Source: Anaerovibrio sp. RM50
GTDB lineage: Bacteria > Bacillota > Negativicutes > Selenomonadales > Selenomonadaceae
Direction: 5' to 3'
NCBI RefSeq assembly: GCF_000622005.1
Contig: NZ_JHWV01000005.1
Location: forward strand, 186,001 to 250,000
Length of the DNA stretch: 64,000 bases
Part shown: positions 43,603 to 52,562 of the stretch, piece after piece
Layout: the number at the start of each line of letters is the position of its first letter
How positions within the stretch are numbered: the stretch's first letter is position 1
Notes under the pieces: generated by a model
Databases searched by the model: none
Told to the model about the DNA's origin: nothing
Seen by the model: only the letters and a program-made list of their open reading frames with translations
Translations under genes and position numbers: made by a program

Positions 43603-43785
43603 ATGGATAAAATTGAAATCCAGATCGGTGATGTAGTGCGAATGAAGAAACCCCATCCCTGCGGCAGCCATGAATGGGAAATAAACCGGGTGGGCATGGA
43701 TATTGGTCTTATATGCCAGGGCTGCGGACATTTTGTCATGATGCCAAGGGTGAAATTCAATCGCATGGTTCGTGAGAAATTGTAA
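43603..43785 (+). CDS. DUF951 family small protein
   Basis: A 60-residue protein matching DUF951: GDVVRMKKPHPCGSHEWEIN, then GLICQGCGHFVMMPR. Three cysteines (PCG and CQGCG) and a nearby His suggest a zinc-binding fold. The ATG at 43603 has AGGTGATT before it. The family is widespread in Firmicutes and often sits near ychF or parB; here it is close to ychF, separated by the rfb operon. Function unknown. Confidence 0.85.
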   Translation: MDKIEIQIGDVVRMKKPHPCGSHEWEINRVGMDIGLICQGCGHFVMMPRVKFNRMVREKL

Positions 43786-43850
43786 GAAATAATTAAGAAG
43801 CTTGAGATACAGAACAATGGTACCTTACACATAAGGGGGGACCAAGGTTT

Positions 43851-45053
43851 ATGATACAAGGAAAAGCAATAAAGAATATATGGCTGAATAAATGGCTGGT
43901 TTCCACCGTTGTTTTTCTGTTGGTGGCCGTGGCTGTCTATGTGGGGCTTATGGGAATGTACCAGTACATTCACAGGGCCAATATGGCTGATACACAGAAG
44001 GTGGCCGACCAGTATGGTGCCAGCCTCCAGTACGTCACTAGGGATTTTGCCGCCAATACCATCTATCTTGCTGAGGTGGCGGAAAGACAGCGGGCCAATG
44101 ATGCTTGGTTTATCCCAGCAGCACAGTCTGCCCTCCAAAGTGACGGCCATGTGGCGGGGGTTCAGTATACTCCTGTGGGGCGGCCGCCTATGTCATATCC
44201 TGCGGGATTTAGCTTTGCCGGTGATCAGAAGCTGGCAGCAGTATTCACAAAGATGCAGGATATGGTTATGTCCGGGGACGGGGAGTCCTTGGCAGTGGGT
44301 CCAGTAACAAAGCAGGATGGAGGAATGGTGGTTATTGCCATGTCCCCTGTGCTGGTCTACAACAATCGTACCAATAAGTTTGATTATATAGGTAATGTGG
44401 CGGAAATCCTGAAAATGCCCGATGCCATTCAGGATGACTCCTACCATGCATTGGTTAATTCAGGCTATGATTATGCCCTTTACGGCAATAACAAGGATAT
44501 GGATCATGACGGTCTCATAGGCCGTTCCGAGGGGGAAATCGGGGACAGCTTCGCCTCATCTTCTGCTAGGGTGCCGGGTGGCTATTGGCAGATAAAGCTT
44601 GCCCCACAGGATAGCTGGACCCAGCAGGGCAGTCCTCTCAGTCTTGGTGTAGGAGTAGTAATGGGCCTTCTCTTGGCTGCGATTACTTTCTTGGCCCTGA
44701 AGTCCAGAGAACCGAAAAAATCTCTGGTGTCCCATACAAACAGGGAACTTAGCGGAGATATTCTCCCTGAGGAAATCCCTATAGAGGATGTGCCTGAGGA
44801 GGAACTGGACGATATGGAGCGGGCCCTTTTGCAGCGGCGTCGCTTCCATGAGCAGTTCAGGCAATCAAATGTAGAGGGCTCTGTAGTAGAATACGAGTTG
44901 CCGTCCTCTGTTATGGCTGAAAAAACGGAAGATAAAGATAATCCGAATAATGAAGAAAAAACGGAAGCTGTGGGAAATACCAGCCTTCCACAATATACAG
45001 AAACTAGCGGGAATAGTGATACAAATGAAGATAATAAGGAACATGATAACTAA
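43851..45053 (+). CDS. CHASE-like extracytoplasmic sensor without an output domain
   Basis: A 400-residue membrane protein. A first helix is at residues 15-38 (LVSTVVFLLVAVAVYVGLMG), followed by a periplasmic domain of about 220 residues and a second helix near 268-290 (LGVGVVMGLLLAAITFLALK). The periplasmic part (VAGVQYTPVGRPPMSYPAG, then VVIAMSPVLVYNNRTNKFDY) resembles CHASE sensor domains. The cytoplasmic tail of about 110 residues is acidic and low-complexity and contains no kinase, GGDEF or HAMP domain. It overlaps the next gene. Ligand unknown. Confidence 0.55.
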   Translation: MIQGKAIKNIWLNKWLVSTVVFLLVAVAVYVGLMGMYQYIHRANMADTQKVADQYGASLQYVTRDFAANTIYLAEVAERQRANDAWFIPAAQSALQSDGHVAGVQYTPVGRPPMSYPAGFSFAGDQKLAAVFTKMQDMVMSGDGESLAVGPVTKQDGGMVVIAMSPVLVYNNRTNKFDYIGNVAEILKMPDAIQDDSYHALVNSGYDYALYGNNKDMDHDGLIGRSEGEIGDSFASSSARVPGGYWQIKLAPQDSWTQQGSPLSLGVGVVMGLLLAAITFLALKSREPKKSLVSHTNRELSGDILPEEIPIEDVPEEELDDMERALLQRRRFHEQFRQSNVEGSVVEYELPSSVMAEKTEDKDNPNNEEKTEAVGNTSLPQYTETSGNSDTNEDNKEHDN

Positions 45054-45549
45054 TAATATGATTAACTGCTTCAAAGGAGCTGTGGCCACCGTGGCCATGG
45101 CTTTCCTTTTGATGGGCTCCATTTTTGGGGCCGCGGAACTATTGAGCACTACCAGCACAGCAGAGGCCACCCATCGGGTGGACCGCCACTTTGTGGACAG
45201 CCTTGATGGCACCGGTTATTATGTGGATGTTAATACCATAAATGTGTGGGATAATGAGGTTACTGCCGATGTCTATATGGTAAAGGCCTTGTATAACTCC
45301 ATGTATTGTTATGGTGTGGTTTATAATCTGGAGAATCAGTCATATCAGTACACCTATACCAAGATATATCAGTATGATACCAGAAAACTCACATCCTATA
45401 GTGAGGTACCTTCCCTGGTATATGGCTATTCAAATGCTGCCATAGGTAATAATATGATTATGGAAGAGGTTTTGCGCTTCTGCCAAAACTACCGTCCGGA
45501 TCCCAATAACATCATGAATAATACAGATGTAGGGGAGCTGTTGGACTAA
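45043..45549 (+). CDS. Secreted hypothetical protein
   Basis: About 169 residues. A signal peptide is clear (ATVAMAFLLMGSIFGAAELL, with cleavage near TAEA-THR). The mature part is Tyr-rich (SYQYTYTKIYQYDTRK), with no known domain seen. The start at 45043 is set by AAGGA; it overlaps the upstream gene by 11 bases, so the two are probably co-translated. It may be a partner of the CHASE-like sensor. No function can be assigned. Confidence 0.6.
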   Translation: MITNNMINCFKGAVATVAMAFLLMGSIFGAAELLSTTSTAEATHRVDRHFVDSLDGTGYYVDVNTINVWDNEVTADVYMVKALYNSMYCYGVVYNLENQSYQYTYTKIYQYDTRKLTSYSEVPSLVYGYSNAAIGNNMIMEEVLRFCQNYRPDPNNIMNNTDVGELLD

Positions 45550-45550
45550 A

Positions 45551-45592
45551 ACCTCCTCCGCCCTTCGGGCACCTCCCCCAGAGGGGAAAGGC
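45551..45592. repeat. Dispersed GC-rich palindromic repeat
   Basis: CCTCCGCCCTTCGGGCACCT, followed by CCCCCAGAGGGG, contains two short hairpins (GCCCTTCGGGC and CCCCCAGAGGGG). Sequences of this form recur between genes in many Firmicutes, from general knowledge. Only one copy lies in this window. Confidence 0.5.
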
Positions 45593-45661
45593 ACATTACT
45601 GTATTTTTTGTTAAAACAAGATTAAATTTGCCTAAATAATAAATTAATTTATTGAAAATAG

Positions 45662-45690
45662 TTGCAATCTAAAATTGTTTGTGTTACTAT
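45662..45690 (+). promoter_or_regulatory. Sigma-70-type promoter of the SLH porin
   Basis: TTGCAA, a 17-base spacer, then TACTAT. The expected transcript start near 45697 falls exactly at the 5' arm of the leader hairpin, which strengthens the call. The gene is the most codon-biased in the window, as expected for strong expression. Confidence 0.75.
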
Positions 45691-45697
45691 ACGGTTG

Positions 45698-45774
45698 TAT
45701 CAGGGTGAGAAGAATGCTCAAAGCGCTGAGGGAACATGGATACTCGTGGAAGAGAGCTTCAGGGAACCCTGATA
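45698..45774 (+). other. Structured 5' leader of the SLH porin mRNA
   Basis: The 9-bp arms TATCAGGGT (45698-45706) and ACCCTGATA (45766-45774) close a 77-base domain that includes a small internal hairpin (CTCA...TGAG). The domain begins at the predicted transcript 5' end and leaves the GGAGG site (about 45800) free. It is probably an mRNA stabiliser, by analogy with ompA; regulation by a ligand is not shown. Confidence 0.55.
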
Positions 45775-45815
45775 GCCGAATAATAATTTATTTATTTCAA
45801 AGGAGGAGTTCTCAA

Positions 45816-47102
45816 ATGAAGAAGACTCTCGTATCCGCTTTGACTACCGCTCTGGTAGTAGGCGCTGCATCCACTACTTTTGCAGCTGCTAATCCTTTCG
45901 CTGATGTTCCTGCTGACCACTGGGCTTATGATGCAGTTTCCGAGCTGCAGGCTAAGGGTGTAGTAAACGGCTATGCTGTTGACAACACTTTCCGTGGCAA
46001 CCAGAACATGACCCGTTATGAGATGGCTCAGATTGTAGCTAAGGCTATGGCTAAGGTTGAGACCGGCGATGCTGCTACCAAGGCTATGGTAGACAAGCTT
46101 GCTGCTGAGTTCCGTGATGAGCTTGCTAACCTCGGCGTTCGCATGGACGACCTTGAGGCTCGCATGGATAACGTTAAGCACAGCGGTTTCATCCGTTATC
46201 GTTATGTAAAGAAGGGCGGAGATCGTCCTTTTGGTGAAGGCGATCAGTTCGTTCGCTTCCGTCTGAACAGCGCAGTAAAGATTAACGAGAAGGTTGATGG
46301 CTTCGCACGCGTTGAGTGGAACCACGATATAAACAATGATACTGATACTGCTCGCGGTGCTGCAATTCAGCAGTTGTGGGTACACAGCAAGGTTGGTACC
46401 ACCGATATCTATGCCGGTTTGGAAAACCCTAATGATCATGGTTCTTTCGTTCACGGCCTCAGCTTTGATACCGAGATTGAGGGTGCTCAGGTAAACTTCA
46501 ACAAGGCATTGGGTAATGGCAACTTACGTTGGACTATTGATGCTGGTAAGTCTTCTACTAATGAAATTAAGGGTTCTGAAGATCTTAATATTGATAAGGG
46601 ATTAAAGGCCGCACAGACCCGTATCATTGGTACCAATTTGAACTATGAAGTTGGCAACTTTGATGCTAACCTTGGTTTCTACAACTTCAGCAATGGTATT
46701 AACGATTGGGCTGGCGATACCAGCAATAACGTTTGGGGTCTTGGTCTTGGCTACAAGGCTGGCGACTTCTACATCACTGGTGACTATGCCCGTGCAAACC
46801 ATGAAATTGGTGATGCTGGCAAGGATAGCTACAACATCCAGGTTAACTACAAGGGCGCAAAGGCTTCCGAGGCTAAGTCTTGGGGCGCATACATCGGCTA
46901 CATGAAGCTGAATCCTATGTCTGCTCCAAAGTTCACCTATGATGTTGGACGTGAAAACACCAAGGGTTGGAAGATTGGTGTTGACTACGCATTCATGAAG
47001 AACATTGTTGGTTCCGTACAGTACTATGATTCCAAGATTATGGGCGCTGGCGACCGCGACAAGTTTAAGATGTTCTTCGGTCAGGTAACCTTCTCCTTCT
47101 AA
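45816..47102 (+). CDS. ompM: SLH-domain outer-membrane porin (Mep45/OmpM-type)
   Basis: A 427-residue abundant porin that links the outer membrane to the cell wall in Negativicutes. It has a signal peptide (KKTLVSALTTALVVGAASTT, cleaved after FAA). One SLH domain follows (NPFADVPADHWAYDAVSELQ, then MTRYEMAQIVAKAMAK), which in this group binds polyamine-decorated peptidoglycan. After a coiled coil (EFRDELANLGVRMDDLEARM) comes a beta-barrel of about 300 residues with alternating aromatic strands, ending in FFGQVTFSF with the C-terminal Phe expected for BAM recognition. AAAGGAGGAG precedes the ATG. The symbol is a group label. Confidence 0.9.
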   Translation: MKKTLVSALTTALVVGAASTTFAAANPFADVPADHWAYDAVSELQAKGVVNGYAVDNTFRGNQNMTRYEMAQIVAKAMAKVETGDAATKAMVDKLAAEFRDELANLGVRMDDLEARMDNVKHSGFIRYRYVKKGGDRPFGEGDQFVRFRLNSAVKINEKVDGFARVEWNHDINNDTDTARGAAIQQLWVHSKVGTTDIYAGLENPNDHGSFVHGLSFDTEIEGAQVNFNKALGNGNLRWTIDAGKSSTNEIKGSEDLNIDKGLKAAQTRIIGTNLNYEVGNFDANLGFYNFSNGINDWAGDTSNNVWGLGLGYKAGDFYITGDYARANHEIGDAGKDSYNIQVNYKGAKASEAKSWGAYIGYMKLNPMSAPKFTYDVGRENTKGWKIGVDYAFMKNIVGSVQYYDSKIMGAGDRDKFKMFFGQVTFSF

Positions 47103-47141
47103 CTCTAAATTAGAAAGAATAGTTACTAAGTAAACAAACAG

Positions 47142-47176
47142 ACCTGCTGACGGGTAAACCTGTCAGCAGGTTTTTG
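47142..47176 (+). terminator. Terminator of the SLH porin
   Basis: A 13-bp stem (ACCTGCTGACGGG with CCTGTCAGCAGGT, one G-U pair), loop TAAA, then TTTTTGTTTT. Confidence 0.9.
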
Positions 47177-47254
47177 TTTTGTCCAGTTTTTTTATTGGTT
47201 AAAAGGAATATGGCCAGATATGTGGAATAAGTATAGGGAAGCGGGGTGGATAAT

Positions 47255-48949
47255 ATGAATGAAAGATCCGTAATGCTTATAGTGGACGATGTGGAAATAA
47301 ATAGGGCCATACTTTCCCAATTTTTCCAAAGTGAATATGAAATATTGGAGGCCCCCAATGGCAAAGAGGCACTTGATATTCTGGAGACACGTAATGTGGA
47401 TATTATACTCCTGGATTTGATAATGCCGGTAATGGGGGGCATGGAGCTTTTGGCAGTGCTTCACAAGCACCCGAGGTTCCAGGAGATTCCCGTGGTGGTG
47501 ACTACTTCACAAGGATTACTTAACAGCGAGATCCAGGCCCTGGAAAACGGTGCCGCAGATTTCATTACCAAGCCATATAATCCTATAGTGGTGCAATGCC
47601 GTGTGAAAAATGTTATGGCCCGTCAGGAGAACGAATGGCGAAAGGAACGCCAGCGCCTCCAGGCGGAAAAAATTAGCGCCATGCAGACCCTTATTGAAAC
47701 GGACCAGCTCACGGGACTGTATAACCATCAGACCATGCTGGTGAAAACTGCAGAGCTGATTCAGGAGAACAGGGCTACCCAGTATTGCATAGTATATCTG
47801 GATATCAGCTGCTTTAAGGTTATCAATGAGCTCTTTAATATGGAAACAGGGGATATGATATTAAAGACTGCGGCAGCCTACTTCAAGACTGTGGTGGGAA
47901 ACAGAGGTGTGGCAGCCCGGCTTTCAGCTGACCACTTTGCACTTTGTCTTCCGGAAAATGCCCTTGATATGGAGCTGATTATTCAGGGGCTGGATGCGGT
48001 AATGCGGTCCCTGGCTGTATACAGAAGCATTATGTTCTATGCGGGAGTTTTCACTGTGGATAATGTATACCTTACGGTGAACAAGATGCTGGACAGGGCC
48101 CACATGGCCATGAACACCGTTAAGGGCAATTACAACAGGCGTTTTGCTTATTATGATGAGCAGCTTCGTACGGCCCTTATGGAGGAGCAGATGCTGGTGC
48201 GGGATATGGAAGGGGCCCTTGATAACAACAACTTCTGTATTTTCCTCCAGCCTATTTACGATTCTGCCACTAACAAGATTAAATCAGCAGAAGCATTAAT
48301 CCGTTGGAATCACCCTCAGCGGGGCATGATTAGTCCGGGGGTCTTTATTCCTGTTTTTGAAAAGAACGGCTTTGTAACAAGGCTGGACCGCTTCGCCTGG
48401 GAATCCGCCTGCCGCTTCCTCAGCCGTCAGCGGGACAACGGTATGGATGTGGTGCCCGTATCTGTGAACGTGTCACGGGTGAACATGTACGACCACAATT
48501 TCGTGGACTATATGACCTCCCTTTTGGCAAAATACGATTTGGAGCCTTGGATGCTGAGAATAGAAATGACAGAGTCCGCCTACGTGGACAACCCGGGGCA
48601 GATGCTGAAGATTTTGCGCCGACTGAAAAACGCTGGATTTACGGTGCTCATGGATGATTTTGGCAGCGGTTATTCATCTTTAAATATGCTGAAAAATCTC
48701 ACCATGGATATTTTGAAGCTTGACATGAAGTTCGTCCAGGATATTGAGACCTCCCAGCGGGCCGCCACAATTATGAAAAGCATTGTGAACATGGCTCATG
48801 ATTTGGGTATGGAGATAATCGCCGAAGGGGTAGAGACTGAACCCCAGATGGAATATTTGCGGGCTGCGGGCTGCAGCCTGATACAGGGCTATTATTACGC
48901 CAAGCCAATGAGTACGGACGATTTTATGGAAAAGCTAATGGCTGAATAA
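47255..48949 (+). CDS. Response regulator with degenerate GGDEF and intact EAL (c-di-GMP phosphodiesterase)
   Basis: A protein of about 564 residues in three parts. Residues 1-120 are a receiver domain (VMLIVDDVEINRAILSQFFQ, phospho-Asp in IILLDLIMPVMGG, Lys in FITKPYNPI). Residues 155-280 are a GGDEF fold (TGLYNHQTMLVKTAEL) whose active motif has become SADHF, so it cannot make c-di-GMP. From 300 on, the EAL domain has AEALIRWNHPQRGMISPGVF, MDDFGSGYSSLNMLKNL, ILKLDMKFVQ and IIAEGVETEPQ, all the metal and catalytic residues. It should break down c-di-GMP under phospho-control. GTG at 47246 is an alternative start. No kinase is adjacent. Confidence 0.87.
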   Translation: MNERSVMLIVDDVEINRAILSQFFQSEYEILEAPNGKEALDILETRNVDIILLDLIMPVMGGMELLAVLHKHPRFQEIPVVVTTSQGLLNSEIQALENGAADFITKPYNPIVVQCRVKNVMARQENEWRKERQRLQAEKISAMQTLIETDQLTGLYNHQTMLVKTAELIQENRATQYCIVYLDISCFKVINELFNMETGDMILKTAAAYFKTVVGNRGVAARLSADHFALCLPENALDMELIIQGLDAVMRSLAVYRSIMFYAGVFTVDNVYLTVNKMLDRAHMAMNTVKGNYNRRFAYYDEQLRTALMEEQMLVRDMEGALDNNNFCIFLQPIYDSATNKIKSAEALIRWNHPQRGMISPGVFIPVFEKNGFVTRLDRFAWESACRFLSRQRDNGMDVVPVSVNVSRVNMYDHNFVDYMTSLLAKYDLEPWMLRIEMTESAYVDNPGQMLKILRRLKNAGFTVLMDDFGSGYSSLNMLKNLTMDILKLDMKFVQDIETSQRAATIMKSIVNMAHDLGMEIIAEGVETEPQMEYLRAAGCSLIQGYYYAKPMSTDDFMEKLMAE

Positions 48950-48958
48950 TTGTATGGG

Positions 48959-49000
48959 AAATTGGGCAAGGAGTTTGTCAAACGAATTGCCCAATTTTTT
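48959..49000 (+). terminator. Terminator after the EAL protein
   Basis: An 11-bp stem (AAATTGGGCAA with TTGCCCAATTT) with an inner GTTT/AAAC pair, followed by TTTG and T-rich sequence. Confidence 0.85.
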
Positions 49001-49029
49001 GTCATTTTTGGAAGAAAAACAGATAAAAG

Positions 49030-49058
49030 TAGACATTTTCCCTAAAAAGTTATATGAT
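49030..49058 (+). promoter_or_regulatory. Sigma-70-type promoter of sucCD
   Basis: TAGACA, a 17-base spacer, then TATGAT, about 55 bases before the sucC start. Confidence 0.65.
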
Positions 49059-49119
49059 GTATTTGTTAGCAAGGGTATATCAAATACTTTACGGGGTAAA
49101 ATAGAGGAGGACAGAAAAG

Positions 49120-50319
49120 ATGAACATTCATGAGTATCAGAGCAAAGAGGTCCTGAGACAATTTGGTGTTAACGTGCCAAAGGGCAAGCCAGCCTTCAGT
49201 GTTGAAGAGGCTGTGGAGGCTGCCAAGGAGCTGGGCTCCAAGGTAACCGTTGTTAAGGCACAGATTCACGCTGGTGGCCGTGGAAAGGCCGGCGGTGTTA
49301 AGATTGCCAAGAGTCTGGACGAGGTTAAGGCTTATGCCACCGAGCTTTTGGGCAAGATTTTGGTTACCCACCAGACCGGACCTGATGGCAAGAAGGTTAA
49401 CCGTCTTCTCATTGAGGAAGGCTCCAATATAGCTAAAGAGTATTACCTGAGCTTTGTAAATGACCGATCCACTGCCAAGATCGTTATGATCGGCTCTGAG
49501 GAGGGCGGTATGGAAATCGAAAAGGTGGCAGCTGAGTCCCCTGAGAAGATTATCAAGGAGTACATTGATCCTGCTATTGGCCTCGCTCCATTCCAGGCTA
49601 CCCGCATGGCTTACAAGATGAACTTTAAGCCGGAGGCCATCAAGAAGGCTTCTGCTACCATGATGAAGCTGTACAATGCATTTATTGGCAAGGACTGCAG
49701 CCAGGTGGAGATCAACCCATTGGTTGTTACCGCTGAGGACGATGTTATCTGCCTTGATGCAAAGCTGAATTTCGATGACAGCGGACTTTTCCGTCATCCT
49801 GATATTGTTGAGCTTCGTGACGAGACAGAAGAGGATCCAAAGGAGCTGTGGGCTTCTAATGAGGGACTGAACTACGTTAACCTTGGCGGCGATGTTGCAT
49901 GCATGGTTAACGGTGCTGGCCTTGCCATGGCTACTGTGGATATTTTGAAGTATTATGGCGGTGAGCCGGCAAACTTCCTGGATGTAGGCGGCAGCTCCAC
50001 TCCAGAAAAGATTGCCACCGCATTTGAAATTATGCTTGATGGTGGCCAGTCCAAGGGTATTTTCGTAAATATCTTTGGTGGTATCAACAAGTGCGATGTT
50101 ATTGCCGAGGGCATCCAGAAGGCAGCTCAGATTATCGCTGACAAGACCGGTCAGGACGGCATCCCAGTTCCAGTAGTTGTTCGACTCGAAGGTACCAATG
50201 TAGAGCGCGGTCGTCAGATTCTCACGGAGAATCCTGTGAAGAACGTATTCATGGCTCCTACCATGGAGGGCGGCGCTCAGGATATCGTTAAGCGCGTTGA
50301 AGAAGCTAAGAAGAACTAA
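49120..50319 (+). CDS. sucC: Succinyl-CoA ligase (ADP-forming), beta subunit
   Basis: ATP-grasp subunit that carries the nucleotide site of succinate-CoA ligase. It has [107 protein letters not shown] and [12 protein letters not shown]. The 399 residues are standard. In Negativicutes it serves the succinate-propionate pathway. GAGGAGG precedes the ATG. It shows strongly biased codon use. Confidence 0.96.
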   Translation: MNIHEYQSKEVLRQFGVNVPKGKPAFSVEEAVEAAKELGSKVTVVKAQIHAGGRGKAGGVKIAKSLDEVKAYATELLGKILVTHQTGPDGKKVNRLLIEEGSNIAKEYYLSFVNDRSTAKIVMIGSEEGGMEIEKVAAESPEKIIKEYIDPAIGLAPFQATRMAYKMNFKPEAIKKASATMMKLYNAFIGKDCSQVEINPLVVTAEDDVICLDAKLNFDDSGLFRHPDIVELRDETEEDPKELWASNEGLNYVNLGGDVACMVNGAGLAMATVDILKYYGGEPANFLDVGGSSTPEKIATAFEIMLDGGQSKGIFVNIFGGINKCDVIAEGIQKAAQIIADKTGQDGIPVPVVVRLEGTNVERGRQILTENPVKNVFMAPTMEGGAQDIVKRVEEAKKN

Positions 50320-50333
50320 GGAGGTCTGCTGAA

Positions 50334-51236
50334 ATGGGTGTTTTAATTAATAAGGATACAAAGGTAATTGTACAGGGCATAACCGGCAAGACTGCCGCAT
50401 TCCATACCAAGCAGATGCTGGAATATGGTACCAACATTGTGGCTGGTGTTACCCCTGGCAAGGCTGGCCAGACTGTAGAGGGTGTGCCTGTTTATGATAC
50501 TGTGGAGGACGCAGTAAAGGCTACTGGCGCCACTGCTTCCGTAATTTTCGTTCCAGCCCGCTTTGCTGCTGATTCCATTATGGAAGGTGTTGAGGCTGAG
50601 CTGGATCTGGTGGTATGTATCACTGAGCACGTTCCTGTTCAGGATATGATCAAGGTTCGTCGTTACATGGAGGGCAAGAAAACCCGCCTTATCGGTCCTA
50701 ACTGCCCTGGTATTCTCACCGTTGACGAGGCCAAGATGGGCATTATCCCTGGCTACATCCACAAGAAGGGCCATGTGGGCGTAATTTCCCGCTCCGGAAC
50801 CCTGACCTATGAGGCTACCTTCCAGCTTTCCAATGCTGGTATCGGCCAGACCACTGCCATCGGCATCGGTGGTGACCCTATCAAGGGTACTGACTTCATC
50901 GATGCTCTGAAGCTCTTCAATGAGGATGATGAGACCAAGGCCATTATGATGATTGGTGAAATCGGCGGTACTGCTGAGGAAGAGGCTGCCCAGTGGATAA
51001 AGGAGAACATGAAGAAGCCAGTTATTGCCTTCATCTCCGGCGTTCAGGCGCCTCCGGGCAAACGCATGGGCCATGCTGGTGCCATTATCGCCGGCGGCAA
51101 GGGTACTGCAGCTGACAAGATCAAGGCTCTCAATGCAGTTGGTATTCCAGTAGCTGAGACCGTAGCCACCATGGGTGAGACTGTGGTTAAGAAGCTGAAG
51201 GAAGCCGGCATCTACGACGAGTGCCACACCTGCTAA
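50334..51236 (+). CDS. sucD: Succinyl-CoA ligase, alpha subunit
   Basis: CoA-binding, phospho-histidine subunit paired with SucC. It has [98 protein letters not shown] and the histidine region [20 protein letters not shown] (phospho-His in GHAGA). The length of 300 residues fits. It begins 14 bases after sucC, with AAGGAGG upstream. Confidence 0.96.
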   Translation: MGVLINKDTKVIVQGITGKTAAFHTKQMLEYGTNIVAGVTPGKAGQTVEGVPVYDTVEDAVKATGATASVIFVPARFAADSIMEGVEAELDLVVCITEHVPVQDMIKVRRYMEGKKTRLIGPNCPGILTVDEAKMGIIPGYIHKKGHVGVISRSGTLTYEATFQLSNAGIGQTTAIGIGGDPIKGTDFIDALKLFNEDDETKAIMMIGEIGGTAEEEAAQWIKENMKKPVIAFISGVQAPPGKRMGHAGAIIAGGKGTAADKIKALNAVGIPVAETVATMGETVVKKLKEAGIYDECHTC

Positions 51237-51260
51237 TATGATATAAATAAAGTTTAAGAT

Positions 51261-51297
51261 GATGGGGGTTGCTGGATTTAGCAGTCCCCATCTTTTT
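51261..51297 (+). terminator. Terminator of sucCD
   Basis: GATGGGGGTTGCT pairs with AGCAGTCCCCATC (11 of 13), loop GGATTT, then TTTTT. Confidence 0.88.
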
Positions 51298-51308
51298 ATA
51301 TGTTATAA

Positions 51309-51422
51309 AAGAGTCGGGAGGCTGCTGAACGAAAGCAATAGAGCGAAGGTCGTTAAAAACAGTTTTAGACCTGAGCTCCGAGCTGAGTATAGTAGTTCCT
51401 CGGCTCTTTATTTTTTATTGAA
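51309..51422 (+). ncRNA. Candidate small RNA between sucD and mreB
   Basis: About 114 bases, lying after the sucCD terminator and ending in its own terminator (GAGC-bulge-CGAG with CTCGGCTC at 51373-51406, then TTTATTTTTT). A hairpin GGTC-TAAAA/TTTTA-GACC precedes it (51348-51371). A weak AT-rich -10 (TATAAA near 51304) could start it. It has no convincing open frame. It could instead be the mreB leader or a lineage repeat. Confidence 0.3.
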
Positions 51423-51517
51423 AATTTTCTTCTTTTATATTATATTTAGTATATATCGGTAAAATTAGGTATGGTGTGTTTCGTGCGCCTGTACATAGAT
51501 GGAAGGAAGATGTATTG

Positions 51518-52540
51518 ATGTTTGGCATGTCAATGGACATTGGCGTTGATTTAGGTACTGCAAATGTTTTGATATACATAAAGGGCAAGGGAGTAGTGCT
51601 GCGTGAGCCTTCAGTGGTGGCAGTGGACCGTGATACCAATAAGGTTTTGGCTGTTGGTGAGGATGCCCGCCGTATGATTGGCCGCACACCGGGAAATATT
51701 GTGGCCATCCGTCCTTTGCGGGAGGGTGTTATCAGCGACTACGATATTACTGAGGCCATGCTTCGTTACTTCATTGAGAAGGTTACGGGCCGCAGCCTTG
51801 TGTTCCGTCCCCGCATAATGATTTGCGTTCCATCTGGAGTTACCATGGTGGAGCAGCGGGCAGTGCAGGAGGCAGCAGAGCAGGCCGGGGCCAGAAAAAC
51901 CTTCCTCATAGAGGAGCCTTTGGCAGCAGCCTTGGGAGCCGGTCTTGATATTTCCGAGGCCTGCGGCAACATGGTGGTGGATATCGGCGGCGGTACCACT
52001 GACGTGGCTGTTATCAGCCTGGGGGGCATTGTATCCAGTGCCAGCCTCAGAACTGCCGGGGATAGCTTCGACGAAAATATTATTGATTACGTTAAACGCA
52101 GCTTTAATCTGCTTATTGGTGAGCGCACAGCAGAGGACATCAAGGTTTCCATCGGTGCAGCCTTTCCGGGGGCCCGCAATGGCAAAATGGAGGTAAAGGG
52201 CCGTGATTTGCTCACTGGTCTTCCTAAATTGGTGGAAATGACCACAGATCAGGTGGCAGAGGCCTTGAATGATCCTGTTACCAAGATTCTTGACTGCGTG
52301 AAGAAGGTGCTGGAGGAGTGTCCTCCTGAGCTGGCATCTGATATTATGGACCGTGGCATTGTCCTTACTGGGGGCGGTTCCATGCTTTATGGTCTCGATG
52401 AGCTCATTCGCAATGATACCAAAATTCCTGTAGGGCTTGCAGACGATGCCATGTCCTGTGTGGCACTGGGTACCGGCAAGGCCCTTGATAATATTGATAA
52501 GCTGGACGACAAGAAATCCATGTCTTTCTGGAGAAAATAA
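51518..52540 (+). CDS. mreB: Rod-shape protein MreB/Mbl
   Basis: Actin-like filament protein that guides lateral cell-wall synthesis under the inner membrane. It has IGVDLGTANVLIYIKGKGVV (phosphate-1), LREPSVVAVDRDTNKVLAVG, GRTPGNIVAIRPLREGVISD, EEPLAAALGAGLDI, MVVDIGGGTTDVAVISLGGI (phosphate-2) and GIVLTGGGSMLYGLDELI (adenosine site). The start at 51518 follows GGAAGG. The order mreB-flgF-flgG matches mbl-flhO-flhP in Bacillus, so this is probably the Mbl paralogue. flgF follows 22 bases later. Confidence 0.92.
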   Translation: MFGMSMDIGVDLGTANVLIYIKGKGVVLREPSVVAVDRDTNKVLAVGEDARRMIGRTPGNIVAIRPLREGVISDYDITEAMLRYFIEKVTGRSLVFRPRIMICVPSGVTMVEQRAVQEAAEQAGARKTFLIEEPLAAALGAGLDISEACGNMVVDIGGGTTDVAVISLGGIVSSASLRTAGDSFDENIIDYVKRSFNLLIGERTAEDIKVSIGAAFPGARNGKMEVKGRDLLTGLPKLVEMTTDQVAEALNDPVTKILDCVKKVLEECPPELASDIMDRGIVLTGGGSMLYGLDELIRNDTKIPVGLADDAMSCVALGTGKALDNIDKLDDKKSMSFWRK

Positions 52541-52562
52541 CAGTTTTTGAGGAGGATTCGTT

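Noticed and set aside
45675-45815. N-terminal extension of the SLH porin frame
   Set aside because: The frame is open by chance; the signal peptide and GGAGG site fix the start at 45816, and the upstream part forms the RNA leader.
50343-51227. Long - strand open frame opposite sucD
   Set aside because: It is the exact mirror of a strongly codon-biased gene, has no ribosome site, and reads as low-complexity His/Leu-rich sequence.
51259-51462. Small + strand open frame after sucD
   Set aside because: It runs through two terminator hairpins and has no ribosome site; better read as non-coding RNA or spacer.
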